A stretch of DNA of 64,000 nt from Nannocystis exedens (GTDB taxonomy: Bacteria > Myxococcota_A > Polyangia > Nannocystales > Nannocystaceae). The stretch is taken from NCBI RefSeq assembly GCF_002343915.1, contig NZ_NETK01000001.1, positions 5,470,001 to 5,534,000 of the forward strand. Reading direction: 5' to 3'. A program made the translations under genes and the position numbers. The notes below the pieces were generated by a model that saw only the letters and a list, made by a program, of their open reading frames with translations, was not told the DNA's origin and searched no databases. The stretch's first letter is position 1, and every line of letters begins with the position of its first letter. Below, piece by piece: positions 16,600 through 24,705 of the stretch.

Positions 16600-18204
16600 C
16601 TACGATGATATGAGCCGAGTCCGCTCGGCCGACAGCGCGGCCTTGACTCTGGCGAATTCGCGGGCCACGGCCGCGAGTTCGTCGCTCGCGGGCTGTTCCG
16701 CCCGGGCGGCGGCATAGAGCGACTGACAGCGTTCGGCGAGCAGTCGCGCACCGAACCCGGCCGAGCTGCCCTTGAGCCGGTGCGCCAATTGAGCGACCCG
16801 CGCGATCTCCCGGCGCGCGGCGGCCTCTTGCATGGCCTCGAGGTCGCGCTCGGCCTCGCGGAGGTACACGTCGATGAGGCCCGGCACGAACGCGGCGTCG
16901 TCGGCGGTGACGTAGCCGCGGATCACCGCCAGGTCGACGGCCTGCATGCGCTCGCCGGCGACGCGGGCGATCGTCGCCCGCAGCGTCTCGAGCTTGACCG
17001 GCTTGATCAGGATCGCGTCGATGCCGGCGCCCTTGCAGCGGCCGAGCACGTCGATCTCGGTGTGGCCGGTGAGGGCGATCAGGGCGACGTCGCCGCGGAC
17101 GTCCCGGATCTGCCGCGCCGCGGCGGGGCCGTCGAGCTCGGGCAGCTGGATGTCGAGGATCACCGCGACGTAGGGCCGCGCCAGCGCGCTGGCGACCGCG
17201 GCCGCGCCGTCGGCCACGCCGTCGACCGCGTAGCCGCCGCGGCGCAGCGCGGTGACCAGCAGCTCGCGACCGGCGCCGTCGTCGTCGGCGACCAGCACGC
17301 GCGGGCGCGTGTCGGCCTCGGCGGCCCGCTCGGCCGCGGGGACGGCGAGGAGCGGCATCGCCACCTCGAAGCGGAACGTGGTGCCGACGCCGGGGTCGCT
17401 GTCGACGTCGAGGCGGCCGCCGAGCGCCTCGACCAATTGCTTGCTGATCGACAGGCCGAGGCCGGCGCCCTCGACGTCGAGGTCGCCGACGCGGGAGAAG
17501 TCGCGGAACAGCTTGCTCATGGCCTCCGGGCCGATGCCGACGCCGGTGTCGCTGACCTCGACCTGGAGGTTGGCGACCTGGCCCTCGACCCGCGCCGAGG
17601 CGCGCAGCTCGACGTGACCCTGGCGCGTGAACTTGATCGAGTTGCCGATCAGGTTGATGACGATCTGCCGCAGCCGCAGGCGATCGCCGCGCAGCCGCGC
17701 CGGCAGATCGGACGCGAGCGCGGCCCGCAGCTCGAGCCCGCGCTTGTGCGCGCTCGGGCCGAGCAGGTCGACGAGCTGCTCGAGCGTCGCCCGCGGCGAG
17801 AAGTCGTCCGCCCGCAGCGACGGCCGCTTGCCCTCGATCTGCGAGGTGTCGACCAGGCCGTCGAGCAGCAGCAGCAGGTCCTCGCTCGAGCCGCGCAGCG
17901 TGCTCAGGTGCTGCCGGCGCTGCTCGAGCGGCAGACTTTGGTCGTCGAGCAGCCCGAGCAGGCTCATGATCGCCTGCATCGGCGTGCGCAGCTCGTGGCT
18001 GACGTGCGCCACCATGCGCGAGCGCAGCTCGGCGGTCGCGTGGGCGGCCTCGCTGCGCTCGCGCAGGACCCGGTTCTCCTCGGCGAGCCGGGCGAGCTCG
18101 GCCCGGTGGTGGGCGGCGCGGCGCCGACCGACGACCACCGACGCGACCAGGGCGAGCGTGAGCGCGAGGACGACGACGGCCAGGAGGACCGTCGCGCCGG
18201 TCAA
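16600..18204 (-). CDS. Hybrid sensor histidine kinase with receiver and Hpt domains
   Basis: 534 residues from TTG 18204, which overlaps the upstream stop (TTGA). One N-terminal membrane helix (VLLAVVVLALTLALVASVVV) is followed by a coiled coil, then HisKA with the phospho-acceptor His in VAHVSHELRTPMQAIMSLL. The ATPase domain shows the N, G1 and G2 boxes (NLIGNSIKFT, SDTGVGIG, GAGLGLSISKQLVEALGG). A receiver domain (~300-415) has ADDDGAG, the Asp in AVILDIQLPELDG and the Lys in LIKPVKLE. A C-terminal Hpt domain carries LAHRLKGSSAGFGA. Phosphate can therefore move His-Asp-His within the protein. It has no sensory domain of its own; the partner gene with the PAS domain may supply the input. 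Confidence 0.93.
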   Translation of the reverse strand: MTGATVLLAVVVLALTLALVASVVVGRRRAAHHRAELARLAEENRVLRERSEAAHATAELRSRMVAHVSHELRTPMQAIMSLLGLLDDQSLPLEQRRQHLSTLRGSSEDLLLLLDGLVDTSQIEGKRPSLRADDFSPRATLEQLVDLLGPSAHKRGLELRAALASDLPARLRGDRLRLRQIVINLIGNSIKFTRQGHVELRASARVEGQVANLQVEVSDTGVGIGPEAMSKLFRDFSRVGDLDVEGAGLGLSISKQLVEALGGRLDVDSDPGVGTTFRFEVAMPLLAVPAAERAAEADTRPRVLVADDDGAGRELLVTALRRGGYAVDGVADGAAAVASALARPYVAVILDIQLPELDGPAAARQIRDVRGDVALIALTGHTEIDVLGRCKGAGIDAILIKPVKLETLRATIARVAGERMQAVDLAVIRGYVTADDAAFVPGLIDVYLREAERDLEAMQEAAARREIARVAQLAHRLKGSSAGFGARLLAERCQSLYAAARAEQPASDELAAVAREFARVKAALSAERTRLISS

Positions 18205-20762
18205 TTCGCGCCCCCGACGACGACGAACAGCTCGGTCTCGCCCTTGCCCTTGATCTCGCAGCGGCCGATGCTCTCGGTCTTGTAGTCGGGCTCGACCTGC
18301 CGCCGCGCCGCCTCGCTGACGCACACCTGGCCGACGCGGGCGTTCTGTTCGACGCGCTGGGCGGTGTTCACGGTGTCGCCCCAGATGTCGAAGATGTACT
18401 GCCGCGTGCCGACCACGCCGCCGACCACCGGGCCGACGTGGATGCCGATCCGCAGGTTCCAGTGGGTCGACAGCTCGGCGCTGGCCGCCAGGATCGCGCG
18501 CCCGAACTTGACGCAGCGCAGCGCCGGGCGCTCGTCGTCGGCGGTGAACAGGCCGGCCGCGCCCATGAAGGAGTCGCCGATCGTCTTGATCTTCTGCACC
18601 CCGAACTCGAGCGCGAGCTCCTCGAAGCGGGTGAACAGGTCCTGCAGGCTGATCAGCACCTCTTCGGGGCTGTGGCGGTCGCAGTAGGCGGTGAAGCCGA
18701 CGATGTCGGCGAACACCACGGCGACGTTGTCGAGCCGGCGCGGGGCGATCGCGCCGGTCGACTGCAGCTCGTCGGCGATCGGGTCGGGCAGCAGCACGCG
18801 CAGCAGGTCGTTGGCGCGCCGGCCCTCGGCGGCGAGCTGGACCAGGTGGTGGCGGGCCTTGTCGCGCAGGAACTTCTTCTCGAGGCAGGCGCCGAGGCGG
18901 GCCCGCAAGATCGCCGGGCTGACCGGCTTGGGCAGGAAGTCCTCGGCGCCGCGCTCGATGCAGGCGGCCACGCTCGAGGTCTCCTCGACCGCGGAGATCA
19001 TCAGCACGCTGAGCCGCTCGAGCGCGCCCTTCTCGCGCAGCTCCTCGAGCACGGCGATGCCGTCGCTGTCGGGCAGGAGGACGTCGAGCAGGATGACGTC
19101 GAACTCCTGCTGCCACACCAGGTCGAGCGCCTCGCTGGCGGTGCCCGCGACCTCGACGGTGTTGCCGGCCTGCCGCAATTGATGGGCCAGCAATTCGCGG
19201 CTGGTCGGGCTGTCGTCGACGACCAGGACCGAGCCGGTGCGCCGCTCGGGCTCGGCCTCCGCCTCGGCGTCGGGGAGGGCGAGCCGGGCCAGCCGCGCCG
19301 AGGCCTCGAACGAGCTCTTCCAGCCGCCGCCGCTCATCGAGGCGACGGCCTGCGTCTCGCCGGGTTGATTGACGAGCGTCGCTTGCTGCGAGGTCGGCGC
19401 GGCGCCGCCGACCACCGTGAAGAACACGGTCGCGGTGTTGCCGGTGGTGTTGCCGGCCGACATGCGCCCGCCGAGCGACAGCACCAGGAGCCGGCAGATC
19501 GCCAGGTCGAGCCGGCCGCCCTGGCTGCGCGCGCCGCTGGTCAGCGGGTCGAAGTCGAGGTCGGCCGTGGTGTCGGTCAGCGGATAGCCGGTGTCGCGGA
19601 CCGAGAACAACAGCTGGTGTGATGATTTGTCCCCGGGGACAGGTTCGACGGCGATCCGGATCTCCCCGCCGGGGGCGCGCGCGATCGCGTTCTGCCCGAG
19701 CAGCCCGAGGATCTGGCGGATCTGCGCCTCGCGCCCGAAGAACGTCGTGGGCACGCCCTGCTCGACGTAATGCCGCACCACCGCGCCGGCGCGCGCGGCC
19801 TGGGCCGACAGCGCCTCGGCGGCCTCGCGCAGCAGCGCGGCCGGGTAGAACACCTTGGCGCCCTCGGCGCTGCCGCCGAGGCGGCCGATGTCGAGGACGC
19901 TCTGGACGACGCGCTCGAGCTGCTCGCCGGCGACGCCGATCTTGCGGGCCATGGCGGCGACGTCGGCCTCGGGCGGGGCGTCGGCGAGGGCGCGAGAGGC
20001 CCGCGAGAGCTGGTTCAGGGGGTCGCGCAGCTCGGTGGCGACGAGCGCCATGAATTCGTTGCGCGCGCGCAGGATCTCCTCGGCGATCCGGACCGCGTCG
20101 TCGAGCTGGCGCCGGCGCATGCGGTCCTCGCGGATGTCGGTCAGGACACACACGAATCCGCGGTGGGCCGGCACGATCGCCACCGCGACCGGCACGACCG
20201 CGCCGTCGCGGCGGCGCAGCTCGTGCTCGTGGGTGTGCGGCATGTCGATGCTGCTCTTGACCGCCGAGGTCGCGAACGGGTTCTCGAGCCCGACCGCCTG
20301 CATGATCGACTTGCCGACCAGGGCGCTGGCCGGCTGGCCGGTGAGCTCGCACAGCTTGCGATTGACGGTGCGGACGACGCCGCGGTCGTCGACCAGCAGC
20401 ACCGCGTGGCTCAGCGCCTCGAGCATGTCGCCGACCTGGCGCTGCGTCATGCTCGACTTCACCAGCGCCTGCATCGTGCGAAAGCTGGCGCGCGCGGCCA
20501 GGTAGACGAAGATCCCACCGCCGAGGAAGAGGACGCCGATCAGCGCCACCACCGCCTCGTGCCAGCCGAGCAGCACCACGACCGCGGTGGCCACATAGGC
20601 GGCGATGAAGACGATGATCAGGGAGAGCAGGACCCGCCACGGTCCGGCGTGGGGTGTGACCTGACGCAGTCGCAGCAGCGCCAGGGTCCGCTTCGCCGCC
20701 AGCGCCAGGACTCCAGAGCCCAGCACGATCAAGGCTGCGGTCGCTGCGTGGAACGGCGTCAT
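18201..20762 (-). CDS. Membrane PAS / pseudokinase / receiver / class III nucleotide cyclase
   Basis: 853 residues. Two to three N-terminal membrane helices (~5-100) precede a PAS domain (~115-215). Next comes a kinase-like pair in which the H-box reads ALVATELRDPLNQ, so the phospho-acceptor His is replaced by Thr; the ATPase part keeps only weak N and G2 boxes (LLGQNAIARA, GGRLDLAICRLL). A receiver domain (~515-635) has VVDDS, the Asp in VILLDVLLPDSDG and LPKPV. The C-terminal class III cyclase (~665-850) has both metal Asp (VVFADIVGFT, IGDSFMG) and the transition-state Asn/Arg segment (DIWGDTVNTAQRVEQ). It probably makes cAMP under control of phosphotransfer from the overlapping downstream kinase. 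A repeat copy (19628-19641) lies in frame at VPGDK. Confidence 0.92.
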   Translation of the reverse strand: MTPFHAATAALIVLGSGVLALAAKRTLALLRLRQVTPHAGPWRVLLSLIIVFIAAYVATAVVVLLGWHEAVVALIGVLFLGGGIFVYLAARASFRTMQALVKSSMTQRQVGDMLEALSHAVLLVDDRGVVRTVNRKLCELTGQPASALVGKSIMQAVGLENPFATSAVKSSIDMPHTHEHELRRRDGAVVPVAVAIVPAHRGFVCVLTDIREDRMRRRQLDDAVRIAEEILRARNEFMALVATELRDPLNQLSRASRALADAPPEADVAAMARKIGVAGEQLERVVQSVLDIGRLGGSAEGAKVFYPAALLREAAEALSAQAARAGAVVRHYVEQGVPTTFFGREAQIRQILGLLGQNAIARAPGGEIRIAVEPVPGDKSSHQLLFSVRDTGYPLTDTTADLDFDPLTSGARSQGGRLDLAICRLLVLSLGGRMSAGNTTGNTATVFFTVVGGAAPTSQQATLVNQPGETQAVASMSGGGWKSSFEASARLARLALPDAEAEAEPERRTGSVLVVDDSPTSRELLAHQLRQAGNTVEVAGTASEALDLVWQQEFDVILLDVLLPDSDGIAVLEELREKGALERLSVLMISAVEETSSVAACIERGAEDFLPKPVSPAILRARLGACLEKKFLRDKARHHLVQLAAEGRRANDLLRVLLPDPIADELQSTGAIAPRRLDNVAVVFADIVGFTAYCDRHSPEEVLISLQDLFTRFEELALEFGVQKIKTIGDSFMGAAGLFTADDERPALRCVKFGRAILAASAELSTHWNLRIGIHVGPVVGGVVGTRQYIFDIWGDTVNTAQRVEQNARVGQVCVSEAARRQVEPDYKTESIGRCEIKGKGETELFVVVGGAN

Positions 20763-21022
20763 TATCCTCTGCGAGCTTGCGCGAAGCGGCTCCGGCGCTC
20801 AAGGGCCAGGCGCACCTGGACAGGCGTCCCCGGCGCCTTGCGAGCGTGACGGAGGCTTCCTGCACACGACTTCGTGAAGCGTCGCGGCGTGCGGGCCGAC
20901 CGTCGTTCGCAGCGGCGTTCTGCTGCCATTGTCAGCGCGCTTTGGACCGTGAACGTCGGACTGCGCACGTCGTGCATCGGTGCGCGTTGCCGCGCCGCGA
21001 AGGCCGCCCCATAGACCGGGGC

Positions 21023-21916
21023 ATGGCCAGGTTTCCGCAGCGCGTCCCGCGAGGGCGACCGCGACCCGTGCGAGCGGTGGAGCGCAGCCGGATCCGGGCC
21101 CAGGCTCGCGCCGCGGTCGCGGTCGAGACGGCGCTGATGCGGCGGTGGTTCGGCGCCTCGGCCTTCGACGAGCGCGAGCGCAGCATCGCCAGCATCGCCG
21201 CGGAGCAGGAGATCCCCGCGTACGCGGCGCAGCTCGAGGAGGAGTACCGCTACGACGGCGTGTGGTCGCTGCGCTGCCCCGGGTTCCTGCGCATCGGCGA
21301 GATCGCCGCGCTGCCGGACCGCGCGCTGCTCGGCTGGCTCGATCGCCTCAGCGGGCTGCGCCTGCCCCGGGCCCTGGCGATCCTCGACGAGGCGCCCGAG
21401 TTCTCGTCGGCGTGGCAGCTCGCGCTGCGCGTGTACATGACTCAAACCCTCCCCGAGGCCGACCAGGACCTGCTCGGCCTGCTCGCGGTCGAGGCGTGGA
21501 AGCGCCGCCGGCCCGACCGCCCCTGCCTCGAGGTCTTGCTCGACGAGGAGTTCGCGGCCCACGTCGCCTGCCTGGCCGACGCCGGGCGCAACCTCGGCCG
21601 CTACGTCGCCTTCGTGCGCCGGGTGTTCCCGCTGCTGCAGGGCGACAACTTCGACGACGCCACCCTCGGGGGCGAGAGCGCCAGCCACCTGGTGCTGTGC
21701 GTCGCGCGCCTGGCCAAGCTGTCCTTGCGGGCAGCCTTCGTCTCGCCGGCGCAGGCGAGCGACGGCATGGCCGAGGCGCTGCGCTGGTACGACCGCCTGC
21801 CCGTCCGCCGCGGCGACCTCCGCGGCCCGTTCACGCGGATCCTCGCCGAGGGGCTCGAGGCGCTCGGCCGCGGCGACGAGGCCGAGCGGCTGCGCCGCCG
21901 CGCCGAGGCGAGGTGA
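21023..21916 (+). CDS. Helical protein of unknown function
   Basis: 297 residues from ATG 21023; the longer frame upstream is Arg-rich and looks non-coding. The protein is almost all helix and charged, with a conserved-looking block FLRIGEIAALPDRALLGWLDRL and another at LCVARLAKLSLRAAFVSPAQ. No signal peptide or membrane segment is seen, so it is probably cytoplasmic. It is divergent from the cyclase/kinase operon across a 260-bp gap that could hold both promoters. I do not recognise the family. Confidence 0.7.
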   Translation: MARFPQRVPRGRPRPVRAVERSRIRAQARAAVAVETALMRRWFGASAFDERERSIASIAAEQEIPAYAAQLEEEYRYDGVWSLRCPGFLRIGEIAALPDRALLGWLDRLSGLRLPRALAILDEAPEFSSAWQLALRVYMTQTLPEADQDLLGLLAVEAWKRRRPDRPCLEVLLDEEFAAHVACLADAGRNLGRYVAFVRRVFPLLQGDNFDDATLGGESASHLVLCVARLAKLSLRAAFVSPAQASDGMAEALRWYDRLPVRRGDLRGPFTRILAEGLEALGRGDEAERLRRRAEAR

Positions 21917-21919
21917 ACC

Positions 21920-21949
21920 GCAGGACATGTCCGGATTGACATGTCCTGC
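21920..21949. terminator. Repeat-derived palindrome between convergent genes
   Basis: GCAGGACATGTC (21920-21931), a 6-bp loop, then GACATGTCCTGC (21938-21949): perfect 12-bp arms, starting 4 bp after one stop and 50 bp from the convergent one. More ACATG/GCACGTCC halves follow to 21985. A strong hairpin on both strands at this place suggests a bidirectional terminator made from the dispersed repeat. Confidence 0.6.
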
Positions 21950-21998
21950 AGGGCATTGCCGTCCGGACATGCCCGAACAGGCACGTCCGACCGCTCGC

Positions 21999-23213
21999 TC
22001 ACGGGCCGTAGGCGTAGATCGCGGCCGACACCGTCCAGGTGCCGCCCTCGACCACGCCGTCGATGGCGAACTGGAACTCGTGGTCGGCGCCGGGCTTGAG
22101 GGCGGAGGTCACCGGCCCGCGCAGCGGGGCGACCAGGGCGCCGGGGCACCAGTTGGCGCGGGCGGCGTTGACCGAGGCGATCGCGCCGCAGGGGTTCTCG
22201 GCGCAGAACTTGTCGGGGCCGACGGGGAGCGGGTTGTCGGTGATCGTGCAGAGCTCGCTGCAGTCGGTGCGCCAGGCGTCGAAGGCGGTGACGAGGGCGC
22301 CGTCGAGGCTGATGTTGTGCTTGCGCTTGCAGAACTCCTCGGCCGGGCCGATGCAGTCGCCGACGTTGTCGGTCGCGCCGCCGTGGCCGCTGACGGTGTA
22401 GACCAGCTCCGCCTTGGCCACGCCCTCGGGCAGGCTGAACGGCACCGTGGTGGTCGCGCCGTCGACCCCGACGTCGCCGCTGAACAGCGAGATCGCGGCG
22501 AGGACGGCGCGCGGGGCCGGGCCGGGCTCGGCGTCGATGCGCACGCTGAGGTGCCAGCCGCCGGCCGAGCCGCTGACCTGGCCCGCGCCGTCGGGCCACG
22601 AGTTGATGTACGAGCGCAGCACGTGCTCGCCCGGGTGGGCGTTGGCGTAGTCGGTGATGTCGGCCTCGAGGTGGGCCGGGCCGCCGAACGGGGTGATCGA
22701 GCGCAGCAGCTCGAAGCCCGGCGGGTCGCCTGGGTCGCCGCCCGGGTCGCTGACGAAGCCCATGGTCCGGTCGAACGCGTCGCACGAGGCCGGCCAGTAC
22801 TGCCCCTGCGGCGGCGGATTGTCCTGCCACTTCTCCCAGGGGTAACAGTCGGTGTCGAGGTCGACGACCAGCGTGACCTTCGCAAACGGGGCCGCGCCGA
22901 GGTCGAAGGCGACGTCCTGGTGCTGGGTGTTCCAGCCGTCCATGCCGCTGATCCACGCCCTGTCGAGCACCTGAATGCTGAACGGCTCGCGCTGGGCCGG
23001 CTCGCCGGTGGTCGTGCCGGTCGGGACGTCGGTGGTCGGCGCGGTGGTGCCGGGACCGTCGGTGGTCGCCGTGGTGCCGCCGGTCGTGGTCGCGGTGCCC
23101 GTCGCCGTCGCGTCGCCGGTCGCGGCGGTGGTCTCGCCGCCGCTCGACGGACAGGCGGCCAGCATCAAGAGACAGGTACAAACGGACAGGTGCTTGGGGG
23201 CGGCAGCGAACAT
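21999..23213 (-). CDS. PNGase F-like lipoprotein
   Basis: 404 residues. The signal sequence ends in the lipobox LMLAAC. A Thr/Gly linker of ~55 residues follows. The rest resembles the two-domain beta-sandwich fold of peptide-N-glycosidase F and its relatives: VVDLDTDCYPWEKW, CDAFDRTMGFV and FELLRSITPFGG in the first part; YTVSGHGGATDNVGDC, EEFCKRKHNI, WRTDCS and RANWCPGALV in the second. These match the pattern seen in PNGase F C-terminal-domain proteins. Whether it removes N-glycans is unknown, because secreted non-enzymatic relatives share the fold. A TACTCC -10-like box lies 6 bp before the start. Confidence 0.75.
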   Translation of the reverse strand: MFAAAPKHLSVCTCLLMLAACPSSGGETTAATGDATATGTATTTGGTTATTDGPGTTAPTTDVPTGTTTGEPAQREPFSIQVLDRAWISGMDGWNTQHQDVAFDLGAAPFAKVTLVVDLDTDCYPWEKWQDNPPPQGQYWPASCDAFDRTMGFVSDPGGDPGDPPGFELLRSITPFGGPAHLEADITDYANAHPGEHVLRSYINSWPDGAGQVSGSAGGWHLSVRIDAEPGPAPRAVLAAISLFSGDVGVDGATTTVPFSLPEGVAKAELVYTVSGHGGATDNVGDCIGPAEEFCKRKHNISLDGALVTAFDAWRTDCSELCTITDNPLPVGPDKFCAENPCGAIASVNAARANWCPGALVAPLRGPVTSALKPGADHEFQFAIDGVVEGGTWTVSAAIYAYGP

Positions 23214-23762
23214 GCCTCGGGAGTAGACCGATGCCGCCCCGCCCGCGCAAGCGCCCGGGGGCCCTGGACCTCGCAGACCGGCGTCACCCGCGAGTGAGCG
23301 AAGCCCCGGAAGCTGTCTGCGCGGTGCTGCTGGCCGGCAGATCGATCGAGGCGCCCCGGCTCACGGACGAGTCGGCGGAGCCAGGCGCGGGGTCGCTCAC
23401 GAAGATGGCTGAAGGGACAGGTGAACCATCGCGGTAGTTTCGCCCGAGGGCTCGAGACCGGACCGAAAGGTCAGGCGATGACAGGCCGCGCGACCGCGGA
23501 GGCGCGCGGGCGGGTCGAGGCGAAAGATGTCCCCCGGGACAGGCGACGCGGCTCGCGGGGCGAGGTGACCGAAAAAACAGCTCGATGGGGCGCCGGAGAG
23601 CGGCAGAGCCGGGGCAAGACGGTCAAGGCGGCGGGTGACCGAAAGGACAGCTCGATGGGACGCCGGGGAGCGGCAGAGCCGGGCCAAGACGGTCGGAGCG
23701 GCGGGTGTCCGAAGGGACAGGCTCGACAGGGACCGCTTTTCGATCTCTCTCTTTAAAAAGAG
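23214..23762. repeat. Repeat-filled intergenic region with 70-bp tandem repeats
   Basis: No gene is seen in this 549-bp gap. From 23565 two nearly identical 70-bp units follow each other (23565-23634, 23635-23704), and a third begins at 23705. Each starts with GTGACCGAA or GTGTCCGAAGGGACAG, so a degenerate copy of the dispersed palindrome is part of the tandem unit. Further copies stand at 23527-23543 (ATGTCCCCCGGGACAGG) and around 23403-23418. The third unit ends in TGTCC-GAAG-GGACA (23706-23719), a clean copy. Confidence 0.7.
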
Positions 23763-24554
23763 TCAGCCGAACAGGGTGCGGCGGAGCAGGCGGACGACCG
23801 TGGGGGTGGTGAGGGCGAGGGCGACGCCGGCCAGGGCGGCCGCGGGCAGGATGTAGAGGTCGGCGCCGGCGATCTCCGCGGGGAGCGGCGGCGTGCCGGC
23901 GGGGGCGAAGCTCTCGACGCCGGACAGCGCGAGGGTGGCCTCCGCGGGCAGCACCAGCGGCACGACGTGGACGGCGACGACCAGGCTGGTGGCCCACAGC
24001 AGCAGGAGGGCGACGGCCCGGCCGGCGCACAGCAGCAGCAGGCTGACGGTCAGGGCGATCATCCCGCCGCGGGCCCAGCCGGCGTCCTGCACGGCCTGCT
24101 CGGTGATGTGGTCGAGGAGGCCGGCGAGGGCGCCCGCCGCGTAGGCGGACCAGCGGAGAATGCGGGTCTGGGCGGCGGTGAAGCCGGCCCACAGGTTCGG
24201 CAGCCAGCGGACCCGCGACGGCGCCCGCTCGAACCGCTCGACGAGGTCGGACGAGGCGAGGAGCACGAAGGCGAGCAGCGGCAGCAGGCCGAGCGTCTCC
24301 CAGTCGACCTCGCCGAAGCGCAGGTGCGGCCACTGCTGGACCACGGCGCCGAGGCAGGTGGCGACCGCGGCCGCCCGCGCGGCGTAGAAGCGGACGGCGA
24401 ACGCGAGGGTGGCGGCGACGTAGACCGCCAGGTTGGGCCAGTCGATCGGCTCCGGCGGCAGCACCTCGAAGGTGATGATCGCCAGCCCGCCGAGGATGCA
24501 GACGAGCTCGCGCGGGGTACGGCCGAAGATCCATTCACGGTCGAAGAAGGTCAT
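23763..24554 (-). CDS. Multi-pass membrane protein of unknown function
   Basis: 263 residues from ATG 24554 (MTFFDREWIFGRTP); the frame continues upstream to 24611 but without coding character. About six membrane segments are visible (LVCILGGLAIITFEVL, LAVYVAATLAFAVRFYA, LLPLLAFVLLAS, IALTVSLLLLCAGRAVALLLL, SLVVAVHVVPLVL, AAALAGVALALT). No catalytic or transport motif is visible. The neighbour upstream is the GMC oxidoreductase on the same strand, ~150 bp away. Function is unknown. Confidence 0.75.
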   Translation of the reverse strand: MTFFDREWIFGRTPRELVCILGGLAIITFEVLPPEPIDWPNLAVYVAATLAFAVRFYAARAAAVATCLGAVVQQWPHLRFGEVDWETLGLLPLLAFVLLASSDLVERFERAPSRVRWLPNLWAGFTAAQTRILRWSAYAAGALAGLLDHITEQAVQDAGWARGGMIALTVSLLLLCAGRAVALLLLWATSLVVAVHVVPLVLPAEATLALSGVESFAPAGTPPLPAEIAGADLYILPAAALAGVALALTTPTVVRLLRRTLFG

Positions 24555-24705
24555 GCGTCGCCTCGGGAGAACGGCAGGATCGACTAGACACCGAAGCGCA
24601 GCCCCTGGCAAGGGCGGGGCGGGGCAGGCCAGGGCGCGCGGCGGCGCGCGAGGGAATCAGCTGTTCGAAGGGACAGGTGGCTGGAGACGCGGTTCTCGCC
24701 GCGAA

